In this document: piece after piece, positions 1-8,758 of the stretch | How the letters are laid out: each line of letters opens with the position of its first letter | Numbering within the stretch: position 1 is the stretch's first letter | NCBI RefSeq assembly: GCF_021129235.1 | Contig: NZ_JAJOMA010000007.1 | Span: forward strand, 235,254 to 299,253 | Source of the DNA: Kineosporia mesophila | GTDB taxonomy: Bacteria; Actinomycetota; Actinomycetes; Actinomycetales; Kineosporiaceae | DNA length: 64,000 nt | Direction of reading: 5' to 3' | Notes under the pieces: model-generated | Database searches by the model: none | What the model saw: the letters and a program-made list of their open reading frames with translations, nothing else | Told to the model about the DNA's origin: nothing | Position numbers and translations under genes: made by a program

Positions 1-965
1 AGGCCCAGACGGCGCCGCGCCTGCAACGAGGCCGTCATCCGGAACACCGGCGCGGGCAGCAGGTGTACCTCGTCGTACACGATCAGGCCCCAGTCGCGGG
101 CGTCGAACACGTCGAGGTGGGCGTACGCGCCCTTCCGCTTCGTCGTCATCACCTGGTAGGTGGCGATGGTGACCGGGCGGATCTCCTTGCGGGAACCCGA
201 GTACTCGCCGATCTCCTCCTCGGTCAGCGACGTGCGCGCGATCAGCTCGTCGCGCCACTGCCGGGCCGAGACCGTGTTCGTCACCAGAATCAGCGTGGTG
301 GTGCCGGACTTCGCCATCGCGGCGGCCCCGACCAGGGTCTTGCCGGCGCCACAGGGCAGCACGACCACCCCGGAACCGCCGTGCCAGAAGCCGTCCACCG
401 CATCGGCCTGGTACGGCCGCAGCTCCCAGCCGTCGGGGGCCAGCTCGATCGGGTGCTTCTCGCCGTTCACGTAACCGGCCAGGTCTTCCGCCGGCCAGCC
501 GAGTTTCAGCAGCACCTGCTTGAGATTGCCGCGCTCGCTGGGGTGCACCAGCACGTTCTCCGGGTCCAGCCGGGCCCCGACCAGGGGTGCGACCTTCTTG
601 CTGCGCAGCACCTCCTCGAGCACCGGCACGTCGAGCGCACGCAGCACCAGGCCGTTGTCGGGGTCTTTGATCAGCTGGAGCCGCCCGTAGCGGGCCATGG
701 TCTCGGCCACGTCGACGAGCAGCGCGTGCGGCACCGGGTAGCGCGAGTACTCCAGCAGCACGTCGACGACCTGCTCGGCGTCATGACCGGCGGCCCGGGC
801 GTTCCACAGACCCAGCGGCGTGAGCCGGTAGGTGTGCACGTGCTCGGGCGCGCGTTCCAGCTCGGCGAACGGCGCGATGGCCCGGCGGCAGGCCGCCGCC
901 TGGTCATGGTCGATCTCCAGCAGCAGCGTCTTGTCGCTCTGGACGATCAGTGGTCCGTCAGTCAC
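1..965 (-). CDS. XPB/Ssl2-type DNA repair helicase, C-terminal part beyond window edge
   Basis: Superfamily 2 ATP-dependent DNA helicase of the bacterial XPB (Ssl2-like) family, thought to act in DNA repair. Reading from the GTG at 965 gives about 321 residues before the left edge. An N-terminal helicase-associated region of about 180 residues comes first, then the first RecA-like fold with a Walker A motif LPCGAGKT (residues about 203-210) and a DEVH box in IVYDEVHLLP (about 297-305). The second RecA fold lies outside the window. The gene follows the helicase-associated protein on the same strand with a 42-bp gap, the usual actinobacterial arrangement. The start is chosen because the frame runs unbroken from this GTG. 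The family call rests on the motifs and the neighbour. Confidence 0.9.
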   Translation of the reverse strand, partial: MTDGPLIVQSDKTLLLEIDHDQAAACRRAIAPFAELERAPEHVHTYRLTPLGLWNARAAGHDAEQVVDVLLEYSRYPVPHALLVDVAETMARYGRLQLIKDPDNGLVLRALDVPVLEEVLRSKKVAPLVGARLDPENVLVHPSERGNLKQVLLKLGWPAEDLAGYVNGEKHPIELAPDGWELRPYQADAVDGFWHGGSGVVVLPCGAGKTLVGAAAMAKSGTTTLILVTNTVSARQWRDELIARTSLTEEEIGEYSGSRKEIRPVTIATYQVMTTKRKGAYAHLDVFDARDWGLIVYDEVHLLPAPVFRMTASLQARRRLG

Positions 966-1007
966 GAAGTGCAGTCTCCCTCATTGCCGGCGGGACCGGA
1001 CATGGCC

Positions 1008-3509
1008 TCAACCCGATTCCTGCCCAGGTTCATCCCCGGTGGCGGAGGCGGCCCCGGCCACCGCGATCACCCGGTGCACGGAGTACCCCCGCACCTTGCC
1101 GGTGCTCAGTTCCAGGGCCCGGATCCGGCCGCCCTCCACGGCCAGCGGCTCGATGATCTGCCGCACCGGCCTCCCGGCGTCCTCCAGGTAGCCGATCCAC
1201 AACGCACGACGCGAGGCCGCGGCCTCCCGCAGCACCGCGATCGCCCCGGCCGGGTCCATCGGCACCAGCGGCGGGGGCTCGGATTCGCTCGCGACCGGTC
1301 GCCGCACGTTCGCGTCCACCGCCCGCATGGCCCGCACCGCCTGGTAGAGCGCCTCCGCGGTGGCGGTGGGCGGGGGCTGACGCCGGGCGACCAGCGAACC
1401 GCCCGAACGGGCGCGGCGCGGCGGCACCGACTGGATCACCAGGTCGCCGTCCGGTGACTCGGCCGCCGGGGCCAGGCCCATCTCCCGCAGGGCGGCGAGC
1501 ACCAGGTCGGGCGGGGCCCCGGCCGCGAGCACGGTCGGGGCGAGCCGGCGCAGCCGCAGCCCCGCGGCCCGCCGGTCGGCGAGCACCTCCGCAAGGAGGC
1601 CTTCGTCGTCCGCACGCAGATACGCGGAGGCGACACCGACCCGCAGACGCCCGTACCGGCGCGCGCTGTCGGCGATCAGGTACCCCAGCGGCTGCGGCAC
1701 CGGGGTGCGACTGTGCCTGGCCAGCCACCCGGTCAGGTCTTCACCCGTACGCCCGGCGTCGAGCGCCCGGCGCACCGAGGCCGCGGTGAAACGGAAGACC
1801 GAGGCACCGCCCCGGCTCTCCACGTCGGCCATGAGCAGCAGCTCGCGCTCGGTCGCGGTGGGCAGCCGGCCGGGCGCCACCACGGTCAGGTCGGCCTGGA
1901 GCAGCACGTGGTCGACCGGGTCGGGCAGGGTCTCGTCGAGCAGGTCGGCCGCGGGCCGGGCTCCGACCGTGCGGCGCGACACCTCGGCGGCCGAGGGTTG
2001 CGGACCGGACCCCGAGCCGTAGCCGTGCACCGCCTCGGTGGACTCGATCAGCGCCCGCCCGAACGACGAGATCGCCGCCATCCCGGTGATTCCCAGCCAC
2101 GCCGCCTCGGTGAGCGCCCACCGCACCAGCTCCGGCTGCGACGTCGACGACCGGCGGGGAGAGGTCCACACCAGCCGCTCCACGAGACCGGAGCCGGACG
2201 CGTCTTCCATGGCACTGAAGGTGTCTTCGCTCCGGGAGGGCCGGTTGATCGTCTCCACCGAGAGATCGGTGAGCACCTGCTGGCGCACGATCCGCGCCTG
2301 CGGACGCTCCACCAGGGGCCCGAGCGCCGCGATCGGCCCGTCCTTCGGACCGCGCGAGCCGATCAGGGCCGCCGCCCGGGGACTGTCCCACCACGCCAGC
2401 GCGATCCGGGCCCAGCGCTCGCCGATGCTGCCGGCCAGCCAGACGTCGAAGTCGGGGGTGGGCAGCCACGACGGGTCGGCCTCGCCGTCGTCGGCGATCA
2501 GCCCGGCGGCCAGGGCGATCTCCACCACCAGGGCGGCCGGCGTCTCGTCGATGTCGAGCTGCGTTGCCACCCGGCGCAGGTCACGCACGCTCAGCCCACC
2601 GGCCCGCAGCAACGGCGGCGGGTCGGTGCCCCAGGCGCTGCACAGCTCCTCGACCAGCCGCACCGCCTCGGCCGCGGACAGGGCCGCCGTGTCGTCGACG
2701 TGCCGGGCCTTGCGCTCTCGCACCGGCAGGGCGGGCGGGCTCTGCTCAGGACGGCGGTGCACCCGGCCCCCCCGCAGCGCCAGCCCGATCTCCCGGGGCA
2801 GCACCACGTGGCCCGGGTCGGCGACGGCGAGCAGGCCGTGGGCCAGCAGCCACTCCACCGGGGAGCCCGCGGTACCGGCCCGCACCGGGCGGTCGGCGTC
2901 GGGCACCTGCCCCACGGGCGGCCCCCAGACCAGCCGCTCCAGCACCTGGGCCGCGTTCGCCGGGGCCTTCTCCAGCAGGGCCTTCACAGTGTCCGGGTCG
3001 CCCAGGTGCGCGGCCAGGCGGGCCAGCGCGGTGTCCGGGTCGCCGGAGGGCGGGAGCCCGAGATCTTCCATCACCTCGGCCAGGCGCTGCGGTGAGCGGC
3101 GGCCCAGGGCCTCGTCGAGCGGCGGGCCCAGACCGGCGGGGTGCGGGCCAAGACTCTCCCGGGCGGCGCGCACCAGGTGCAGGGACCGGATCCCGCCCCA
3201 GACCAGGCCCAGCCCGCGCAACCGGGCCAGCGGTGCGCTCACCGGGGCGCCCCAGCGGCGGCTCAGCTCGCCCGACGACACCGGCTCGGGGCTGACGGAC
3301 AGTACCTCCAGCACCTGCAGCGTGCGCGCTTCCAGCCCGTCGACGGCACGCTGCACCGACAACCGGCTCACGGCGGCCGTGGCCAGGCCGCCCAGATCGA
3401 CCGGCGGCGGCACGGTCAGGTCGGGGCGCTGTTCCAGGAGCGAGACCAGCGCCTCGTCGTCCCAGCTACGCAGTTCGTCGGCCAGGCTGCGCACGGGGGT
3501 GGGAGGCAC
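1008..3509 (-). CDS. helicase-associated domain protein, partner of XPB helicase
   Basis: An 833-residue protein of the helicase-associated family found beside XPB helicases in actinobacteria (Helicase_C_3 type). It has no Walker motifs of its own, so it is probably an accessory or regulatory partner, not a motor. The N-terminal half is rich in winged-helix-like segments, for example SSGELSRRWGAPVSAPLARLRG. The last 90 residues (about 745-815) resemble a WYL-type beta fold, ending GYSVHRVIAV, which suggests ligand or nucleic-acid sensing. The GTG start is preceded by TACCGT six bases upstream (3516-3521), consistent with a leaderless transcript. The partnership with the helicase is inferred from adjacency. 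Confidence 0.85.
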   Translation of the reverse strand: MPPTPVRSLADELRSWDDEALVSLLEQRPDLTVPPPVDLGGLATAAVSRLSVQRAVDGLEARTLQVLEVLSVSPEPVSSGELSRRWGAPVSAPLARLRGLGLVWGGIRSLHLVRAARESLGPHPAGLGPPLDEALGRRSPQRLAEVMEDLGLPPSGDPDTALARLAAHLGDPDTVKALLEKAPANAAQVLERLVWGPPVGQVPDADRPVRAGTAGSPVEWLLAHGLLAVADPGHVVLPREIGLALRGGRVHRRPEQSPPALPVRERKARHVDDTAALSAAEAVRLVEELCSAWGTDPPPLLRAGGLSVRDLRRVATQLDIDETPAALVVEIALAAGLIADDGEADPSWLPTPDFDVWLAGSIGERWARIALAWWDSPRAAALIGSRGPKDGPIAALGPLVERPQARIVRQQVLTDLSVETINRPSRSEDTFSAMEDASGSGLVERLVWTSPRRSSTSQPELVRWALTEAAWLGITGMAAISSFGRALIESTEAVHGYGSGSGPQPSAAEVSRRTVGARPAADLLDETLPDPVDHVLLQADLTVVAPGRLPTATERELLLMADVESRGGASVFRFTAASVRRALDAGRTGEDLTGWLARHSRTPVPQPLGYLIADSARRYGRLRVGVASAYLRADDEGLLAEVLADRRAAGLRLRRLAPTVLAAGAPPDLVLAALREMGLAPAAESPDGDLVIQSVPPRRARSGGSLVARRQPPPTATAEALYQAVRAMRAVDANVRRPVASESEPPPLVPMDPAGAIAVLREAAASRRALWIGYLEDAGRPVRQIIEPLAVEGGRIRALELSTGKVRGYSVHRVIAVAGAASATGDEPGQESG

Positions 3510-3678
3510 GGCCTAACGGTAATCGCCCGCAGCGATCCGCCCGACCTGCGTGGGCATGTCGTGGGCCGGGCATTGACATCGCGTTGGCATCTCGACAAGC
3601 GGTTTGCCCGATGTGTGGGGATGCTCGATCAAGGAAAACGCTCCGGGTCGTCCGGACGCGTCTGAAGAAGGAGGACGC

Positions 3679-4488
3679 ATGGTTACGGCGATCGTCATCA
3701 TCGTCTTGCTGGCTTTGCTGCTGCTCGGTCTCTTCGCCTTCCAGAAGGCCCGCCGTAACGCGGAACTCCAGCAGCGACGGTCAGAGCTGAAAGACCGCTT
3801 CGGGCCCGAGTACGAGCGGTACCTGGCCGGTTCGGACAACCGGACCAAGGCCGAGCGTCGCCTGGCGGCCATCGCGGACCGCCGCGACAAGCTCCAGATC
3901 CGCGACCTCAGCACCGAGGAGAAGGCGCGGTTCGGCGCCCGCTGGTCCGCCGCCCAGGCCCGTTTCGTCGACGAGCCGCCGGCGGCCGTGGACGACGCGG
4001 AGACCCTGATCAACACGGTGATGAAGGAACGCGGTTACCCCGTGGAAGACTTCGCCACCCGCTCCGACATGGTCATGGTCGACCACGCCGAGATCGTCCA
4101 GGAATACCGCAGCGCTCACGAGTCGCACGAGCGTCACCGCAACTCCGGCCAGCTGGAGACGGAAGACCTGCGTCAGGCGTTCATGCACTACCGCAAGCTG
4201 TTCCACGCGCTGGTCGGCACGCCCGAGCCGGTCTCCACCACCCGGCCGCCGGCTGCGGGCAAGCACGCCGACGCCCCCGTCGGTGACGCCGCGGTCAGTG
4301 ATGACCCGGCCGGCGACGGCTCGGTTCGCGACGGTGACACGCCCGTGCGCGACACGGTGCCGCTCCCGGCCCGCGACGCCGACCGCCGTCCGCCGGTCAG
4401 CCCCACCCGTCACGAAGGCACCGGTGAGAGCACCACGGTGAACGCTGACCACGAGAACACCAACCGGCACCCGCAGGAGACCCGATGA
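3679..4488 (+). CDS. single-pass membrane protein of unknown function, first of a related pair
   Basis: A 269-residue protein. The ATG is chosen for the strong GAAGGAGG Shine-Dalgarno seven bases upstream. Residues 3-21 form one hydrophobic helix, followed by a basic, probably cytosolic, helical region. A conserved-looking domain (about 70-180) contains ARFVDEPPAAV, a VMKERGYP segment and a final LRQAFMHYRKLFHALV helix. The last 90 residues are a disordered, Pro/Asp/Thr-rich tail. Similar small membrane proteins occur in actinobacteria without a known function. It overlaps the next gene by ATGA, so the two are probably translated together. The next protein repeats parts of this domain but lacks the membrane helix. 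Confidence 0.75.
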   Translation: MVTAIVIIVLLALLLLGLFAFQKARRNAELQQRRSELKDRFGPEYERYLAGSDNRTKAERRLAAIADRRDKLQIRDLSTEEKARFGARWSAAQARFVDEPPAAVDDAETLINTVMKERGYPVEDFATRSDMVMVDHAEIVQEYRSAHESHERHRNSGQLETEDLRQAFMHYRKLFHALVGTPEPVSTTRPPAAGKHADAPVGDAAVSDDPAGDGSVRDGDTPVRDTVPLPARDADRRPPVSPTRHEGTGESTTVNADHENTNRHPQETR

Positions 4489-5405
4489 CGACCCCCACCA
4501 ACGGCACGGACAAGGACGTCAGGAACCCCGACGAGCTGCGTCCGGACGGGGCGGTCGCCGCTGATCAGGCCGCTCGCGCCGCAGCCGGCCGGAACGCCCG
4601 GGCAGAGCGGGACGCCGGGGCGGACCAGGACACCAGGGAGCCGGTGACCGCCGGCCGTCCGACCCCGCAGGATGCCTCCGCCGAGACCCGGCCCAGCTGG
4701 CCCGGGCCGAGTTCGGCGAGTTCGGTGGGGCAGGCGGGGCCCGGTGAGCGCCCGGTGGGCGGCACTGTCGACGAGCCCGTCGACAGGCCGGTCGACGGGT
4801 CCAGGAGCGGCGAATCACGGACGTCGTGGGCGGGTCCCACGGTCGTGTCGCCGGATCAGGGCGACCAGTCGGTGCGGGAGGACTACGCACACGGCGAGGC
4901 CCACCGGCGCGCCGGTTCCGGCGGGGTCTCCGGTGTGGGTAAGGACGAGGTCATCGGTAAGGACCCGGTCGTCACCCGGGTTCCCGCCGAGCGGCCCCCG
5001 CAGCCCGACCCGGTCGACCCGGACGACACGGACACCGTCGGCACGGACCCGGTCATCGCCGAGGACTCGGACCGCGACGTCGTGGCCGGTGCCGCCGAGG
5101 GCGAGAAGATCAGCGACACCGACGACGACACGCCGTCGGCCCCGGTCACCTCGATCAACAGTGGCCGGCGTCGTTCCGAGGCCGCGCCCGACGCGGTCGA
5201 CGGCCGTACCGACGTCACCTCGGACGACGAATGGCGTGATCTGCAGGCGAAGTTCGTGGACGACCCGGAGTCCACGGTCACCGAGGCGGCCACGCTGATC
5301 GAGCGTGACCTCGCGGGCCTGCGCTCGAAGCTGGCCGGTGGCTCGACCGAAGACCTGCGTAACGCGTTCAAGCGTTATCGCGGTCTGCACGAGTCGCTGC
5401 GCTGA
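4485..5405 (+). CDS. hypothetical protein with disordered N-terminus and shared C-terminal domain
   Basis: A 306-residue protein of unknown function. Residues 1-240 are low-complexity, acidic and rich in Asp, Pro, Val and Gly, so most likely disordered. Residues about 245-306 form a compact helical domain, WRDLQAKFVDDPESTVTEAA through LRNAFKRYRGLHESL. That domain mirrors two segments of the preceding protein (ARFVDEPPAAVDDAETL and LRQAFMHYRKLFHAL), so the two are partial paralogues. There is no signal peptide or membrane helix. The ATGA overlap with the upstream gene implies translational coupling and perhaps a shared complex at the membrane. Confidence 0.7.
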   Translation: MTTPTNGTDKDVRNPDELRPDGAVAADQAARAAAGRNARAERDAGADQDTREPVTAGRPTPQDASAETRPSWPGPSSASSVGQAGPGERPVGGTVDEPVDRPVDGSRSGESRTSWAGPTVVSPDQGDQSVREDYAHGEAHRRAGSGGVSGVGKDEVIGKDPVVTRVPAERPPQPDPVDPDDTDTVGTDPVIAEDSDRDVVAGAAEGEKISDTDDDTPSAPVTSINSGRRRSEAAPDAVDGRTDVTSDDEWRDLQAKFVDDPESTVTEAATLIERDLAGLRSKLAGGSTEDLRNAFKRYRGLHESLR

Positions 5406-5524
5406 TCAGCAGCTGACCAGCACCCGCACCACCGGACGGCGAGGGGCCCGCAGGGGCGCCTCGTCGTCCTCTGCTGTGCCGCGGTTGTGCCGGGCCGTGC
5501 CGAAACCCCCCTAAACTGGCGGTC

Positions 5525-6196
5525 GTGCCCACTGAACAGCTGGTGGTCGGCTTCGACCTCGACATGACCCTGGTCGACTCCGCCGACGGCATCGTGGCCA
5601 CGCTGGCACAGGCACATCAGCAGGTCGGCGGGGGTGCGCCGGGCACGGTCGTCGATCGTGAGCGGGCCTGGCCGCTGATGGGGTACCCGCTCGACCGGAT
5701 CATCTCCGAGCTGATGCCGGGGGTGGACGTCGAGCTGATGGCCGACACCTACCGCTCGCTCTACTCCACCACCGGGCTGGCGCGGAACACGCTGCTGCCC
5801 GGTGTGCTGGAGTCTTTCGCGGCCGTCCGCGAGGCCGGCGGGCGGGTCCTGGTGATCTCGGCGAAGTCCGAGCCGGGGGTCCGTTCCGTACTCGAGGCGA
5901 TCGGCCTGCTCGACCACCCGCACCGGCCCGACCTGATCGCCGGGGGCCGGTTCGGCACCGCGAAGGGTGAGCTGCTCGTGGTCGAGGGTGCGTCGGTCTA
6001 CGTGGGTGACCACGTCGGTGACGTGGCCGCGGCCCGATTCGCGGGCGCCACCAGCGTCGGTGTGATCACCGGACCGCAGTCGGCCGGCGAGCTCACCGCG
6101 GCCGGTGCCGACGTCGTCCTCAATGATCTTCTCGGATTCCCCCGGTGGCTTTCGGGTCATCTGGCCGGATTAAGCCGTTCGCACGTCGGCAACTGA
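5525..6196 (+). CDS. HAD-superfamily phosphatase (phosphoglycolate phosphatase-like)
   Basis: A 223-residue haloacid dehalogenase-type hydrolase. Motif I is FDLDMTLVDS, with nucleophile Asp11 and general acid Asp13. A helical cap follows, and the closing acidic motif is YVGDHVGDVAAA, placing this with phosphoglycolate phosphatase-like enzymes. The substrate cannot be told from sequence. The GTG start is supported by a TAAACT hexamer at 5512-5517, seven bases upstream, and by the absence of a Shine-Dalgarno, so the transcript is probably leaderless. It is followed by the cold-shock gene on the same strand after a 94-bp leader. Confidence 0.85.
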   Translation: MPTEQLVVGFDLDMTLVDSADGIVATLAQAHQQVGGGAPGTVVDRERAWPLMGYPLDRIISELMPGVDVELMADTYRSLYSTTGLARNTLLPGVLESFAAVREAGGRVLVISAKSEPGVRSVLEAIGLLDHPHRPDLIAGGRFGTAKGELLVVEGASVYVGDHVGDVAAARFAGATSVGVITGPQSAGELTAAGADVVLNDLLGFPRWLSGHLAGLSRSHVGN

Positions 6197-6237
6197 CGGC
6201 TAATCTTGAGGAAACGACAGATCGTGAGCAAGAGCGG

Positions 6238-6265
6238 TTGCCGCGGATAATAAGGTCCGCGGCAA
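6238..6265 (+). promoter_or_regulatory. 5' leader hairpin of the cold-shock gene
   Basis: A perfect 10-bp stem, TTGCCGCGGA pairing with TCCGCGGCAA, encloses the 8-nt loop TAATAAGG. It ends 25 bases before the GTG start and just upstream of the AGGGGAAAAA ribosome binding site. Cold-shock mRNAs often have structured leaders, so a role in temperature-dependent translation or stability is plausible, but this is inferred from position only. Confidence 0.55.
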
Positions 6266-6290
6266 TCATCACGTGACAGGGGAAAAAGAC

Positions 6291-6674
6291 GTGCCGACTG
6301 GCAGGGTCAAGTGGTTCGACGCCGAGCGAGGCTTCGGTTTCGCCAGCAACGATGACGGTGGCGAGGTGTTCGTGCACGCCTCCGCGCTGCCCGAGGGCAC
6401 GACCACGCTCAAACCGGGCGCCAAGATCGAGTTCGGGGTCGCCGAGGGCCGTCGTGGCCTGCAGGCCCTGAGCGTGCGCCTGGTCGAGGCCAGCCCGTCC
6501 GTGGCCCGGGCGATGCGGAAGCCGGCCGAAGACATGACGGTCATCGTCGAAGACCTGATCAAGCTGCTGGACAATGTTTCCAACAGCCTGCGCCGTGGGC
6601 GTTACCCCGACCGTTCTTCCGCGAGCAAGGTGGCAACCGTGCTCCGCGCCGTAGCGGACGACCTCGAGGCGTGA
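6291..6674 (+). CDS. cold-shock domain protein with C-terminal extension
   Basis: A 127-residue single-stranded nucleic-acid-binding protein. Residues 1-66 are a cold-shock domain with RNP1-like RGFGFASN and RNP2-like VFVHASAL. Residues 67-127 are a helical extension containing MTVIVEDLIKLLDNVSNSLRRGRY, typical of longer actinobacterial Csp proteins. The start is the GTG directly after the AGGGGAAAAA ribosome binding site, giving the canonical opening PTGRVKWFD. An in-frame GTG at 6273 would add six residues but has no binding site. The DUF3027 gene lies downstream on the same strand. Confidence 0.93.
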   Translation: MPTGRVKWFDAERGFGFASNDDGGEVFVHASALPEGTTTLKPGAKIEFGVAEGRRGLQALSVRLVEASPSVARAMRKPAEDMTVIVEDLIKLLDNVSNSLRRGRYPDRSSASKVATVLRAVADDLEA

Positions 6675-6841
6675 TCGGCCGACCGGCTCGCCGCCCGCGC
6701 CTGCTCGACACCCTGCGCGGATGGGGGAGACTGGCGGGCGCGGCCACTGCCAGATCGGCGCCGCCCCCGTCGTCGTCGACGGGTGGCACGGCAACCGGTG
6801 AACGGTGGCAGGCAGGTCGGGGTGCAGCAGGAGTGGAGCAG

Positions 6842-8758
6842 ATGGTGGACCAGCAGGTGACCGGAACGATCGACGAGGTTCAGGCCCCGATCATTCCTGA
6901 GCAGGCCGAACCGCAGGTGCCGGCTCCGGCCGCGCTGCCGACCGAGCCCGACCCGGTCGCAGCGGCCGCGGTCGACCTGGCCCGTGGCGCCGCGGAGGAT
7001 GTCGCCCAGCCGGACACCGTCGGCCGTCACCTCTCGGTGTCGGTCGACCAGGCCGGGCTGACGATGCACGCCTTCGACTGCACCGCGAAGGGCTACCGGG
7101 GCTGGCGCTGGGCGGTCACGCTCGCCCACGTTCCCGGGTCCGATCGGGTGACGGTCTGTGACACCGTTCTGCTGCCGGGCGCCGAGTCGATCATGGCTCC
7201 GGACTGGGTGCCGTGGTCCGACCGGCTGGCCCCGGGCGACCTGGGCCCCGGTGACGAGCTGCCGTTCCGGCCCGAAGACCCGAACCTGGTCCCGGGCTAC
7301 ACGGTCACCGACGAAGACGACTCCGACCAGCAGCTCTTCTGGGAGCTCGGTCTGGGGCGCGAGCGGTTGCTCGGGCCCGAGGGGGTCTCGGGTGCGGCTG
7401 ACCGCTGGCACCGGGGTCCGCACGGTCCCACGGCCGACATCGCCGTTCAGTCCGCCGCGTCCTGTGTGACCTGCGCGTACTTCGTGCCGCTGTCCGGCCG
7501 GTTGCGTCAGTCGTTCGGTGCGTGCGCCAACGAGTGGTCTCCCGCCGACGGCTCGGTGGTCACGGTCGACTTCGGCTGTGGTGCGCACAGTGAGACCGAC
7601 CTGGAGATGCCCGCCCCCGAACCGCTGAGTGATCACATCCTCGACGACACGGTCGTCGAGGAGTTCGACCTGTCGGCCCCCGAGCCTTCGGCTGAGTCTT
7701 CGGCCGAGCCGGCTCCCGGCATCGAGACCGGGTCCATGGTGGACGACGACGGGCCCCAGACCCCCGGCAACCGTTCGGACGGGGTCGGCTCGGAGTCGTC
7801 GGCCGACGCTGAGACTGGTGCTGAGGCGTCTGGCGATGCTGATGCGCAGGCCGAGGTGCCGACACGCCGGACCCCGCGGGACGCCGGTGGCACGATGAAG
7901 GATCTGGTCGAGCCCGACACTGCCCCTCCGGTGCAGATCGCGGTCGAGCCGACGATCGATCCGGAGCCGGTGGCTTCGCCGGAAGACCTGATCACGGTGC
8001 ATCCGCTGGGTGAGTCGGCGGTGAGTGAGCCGGTGACGAGTGAGTCGGCGGTCGACGAGAACACGGTGAACGCGTCGGTTGCCGACGAGGTCGCTGGGGT
8101 TGAGCCGGTTGTGGACGAGGCGGTTGCCGAAGAGGCGGCGCCCGTTTCTGTCGAGCCGGTTCAGTCGGCTGAGCAGGACGAGTCGGCTGAGCGGGTCGAG
8201 TCGGCTGAGCCGGTCACTGAGGTCGTTTCGTTCGGGGGTGTTCCCGAGGAGCGGACGGTGAAGGCCGAGCCGGAGGAAGACCAGGCTCCGCCGGTCGCGC
8301 TGGGTCCAGATGCTCGGGTGGCAGACGTCGATGCTCCGGAAACGGTTGCGTCAAGCGAGGTTTCCCAGGGGCAGGCGCTCGAGCCGGTGAGCGAGTACAA
8401 CTCGCCCGCCGATGGTTCGGTCGCGACGCCGGGTCAGTCCATCCGGGAGTCGGACGGTGCGCTGGCCGCTTCGTCCGAGACGGCAACGCCTTCCCTGAGC
8501 AGCGGCACTGCCGGTGCCGCGGTGGACGCGGTGACGGGGCCGGACCACGGCGACGCCGCCTCCGAGCCGGTTCGGGCCGGATCGGCCGAAGCCGACCCCG
8601 CTGGTCGTGGCGCCGTCGAAACCGACTCTGTGGCAGACGTCCTCAATTTTGAGGCGACGGAGAGCCAGGCGGCGACACCGGTGACGGAAGCCGCGCAGGC
8701 ACCGGACGACGACGAGCGCACGCCTGAGAGCCGGACCGAGGTGCCGCCGCAGTCGTGA
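6842..8758 (+). CDS. DUF3027 family protein with long acidic tail
   Basis: A 638-residue protein. Residues about 20-280 match the actinobacterial DUF3027 family, with a GYRGWRWAVT segment, WVPWSDRLAPGDLGPGDELPF, and a possible metal-binding cluster around ASCVTCAYFVPLSGRL...FGACANEWSP and FGCGAHSE. The remaining roughly 350 residues are a low-complexity acidic tail rich in Glu, Val, Ser, Ala and Pro, probably disordered. The ATG is chosen for the AGGAG eight bases upstream; an upstream in-frame start would add 57 low-quality residues. The function is unknown, but the family regularly sits beside cold-shock genes. Its stop overlaps the next start as GTGA. Confidence 0.82.
   Translation: MVDQQVTGTIDEVQAPIIPEQAEPQVPAPAALPTEPDPVAAAAVDLARGAAEDVAQPDTVGRHLSVSVDQAGLTMHAFDCTAKGYRGWRWAVTLAHVPGSDRVTVCDTVLLPGAESIMAPDWVPWSDRLAPGDLGPGDELPFRPEDPNLVPGYTVTDEDDSDQQLFWELGLGRERLLGPEGVSGAADRWHRGPHGPTADIAVQSAASCVTCAYFVPLSGRLRQSFGACANEWSPADGSVVTVDFGCGAHSETDLEMPAPEPLSDHILDDTVVEEFDLSAPEPSAESSAEPAPGIETGSMVDDDGPQTPGNRSDGVGSESSADAETGAEASGDADAQAEVPTRRTPRDAGGTMKDLVEPDTAPPVQIAVEPTIDPEPVASPEDLITVHPLGESAVSEPVTSESAVDENTVNASVADEVAGVEPVVDEAVAEEAAPVSVEPVQSAEQDESAERVESAEPVTEVVSFGGVPEERTVKAEPEEDQAPPVALGPDARVADVDAPETVASSEVSQGQALEPVSEYNSPADGSVATPGQSIRESDGALAASSETATPSLSSGTAGAAVDAVTGPDHGDAASEPVRAGSAEADPAGRGAVETDSVADVLNFEATESQAATPVTEAAQAPDDDERTPESRTEVPPQS

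Noticed and set aside
1713..3095. Long open frame on the plus strand opposite the helicase-associated gene
   Set aside because: Its translation is Arg/Gly/His/Pro-rich with no domain, as expected for the antisense frame of a high-GC gene. Other long frames opposite MFS (12703-14196) and MMPL (58385-60457) were dropped for the same reason.
3573..3578. TTGACA as a -35 box for the 3679 gene
   Set aside because: No -10-like hexamer occurs at 16-19 bp downstream.
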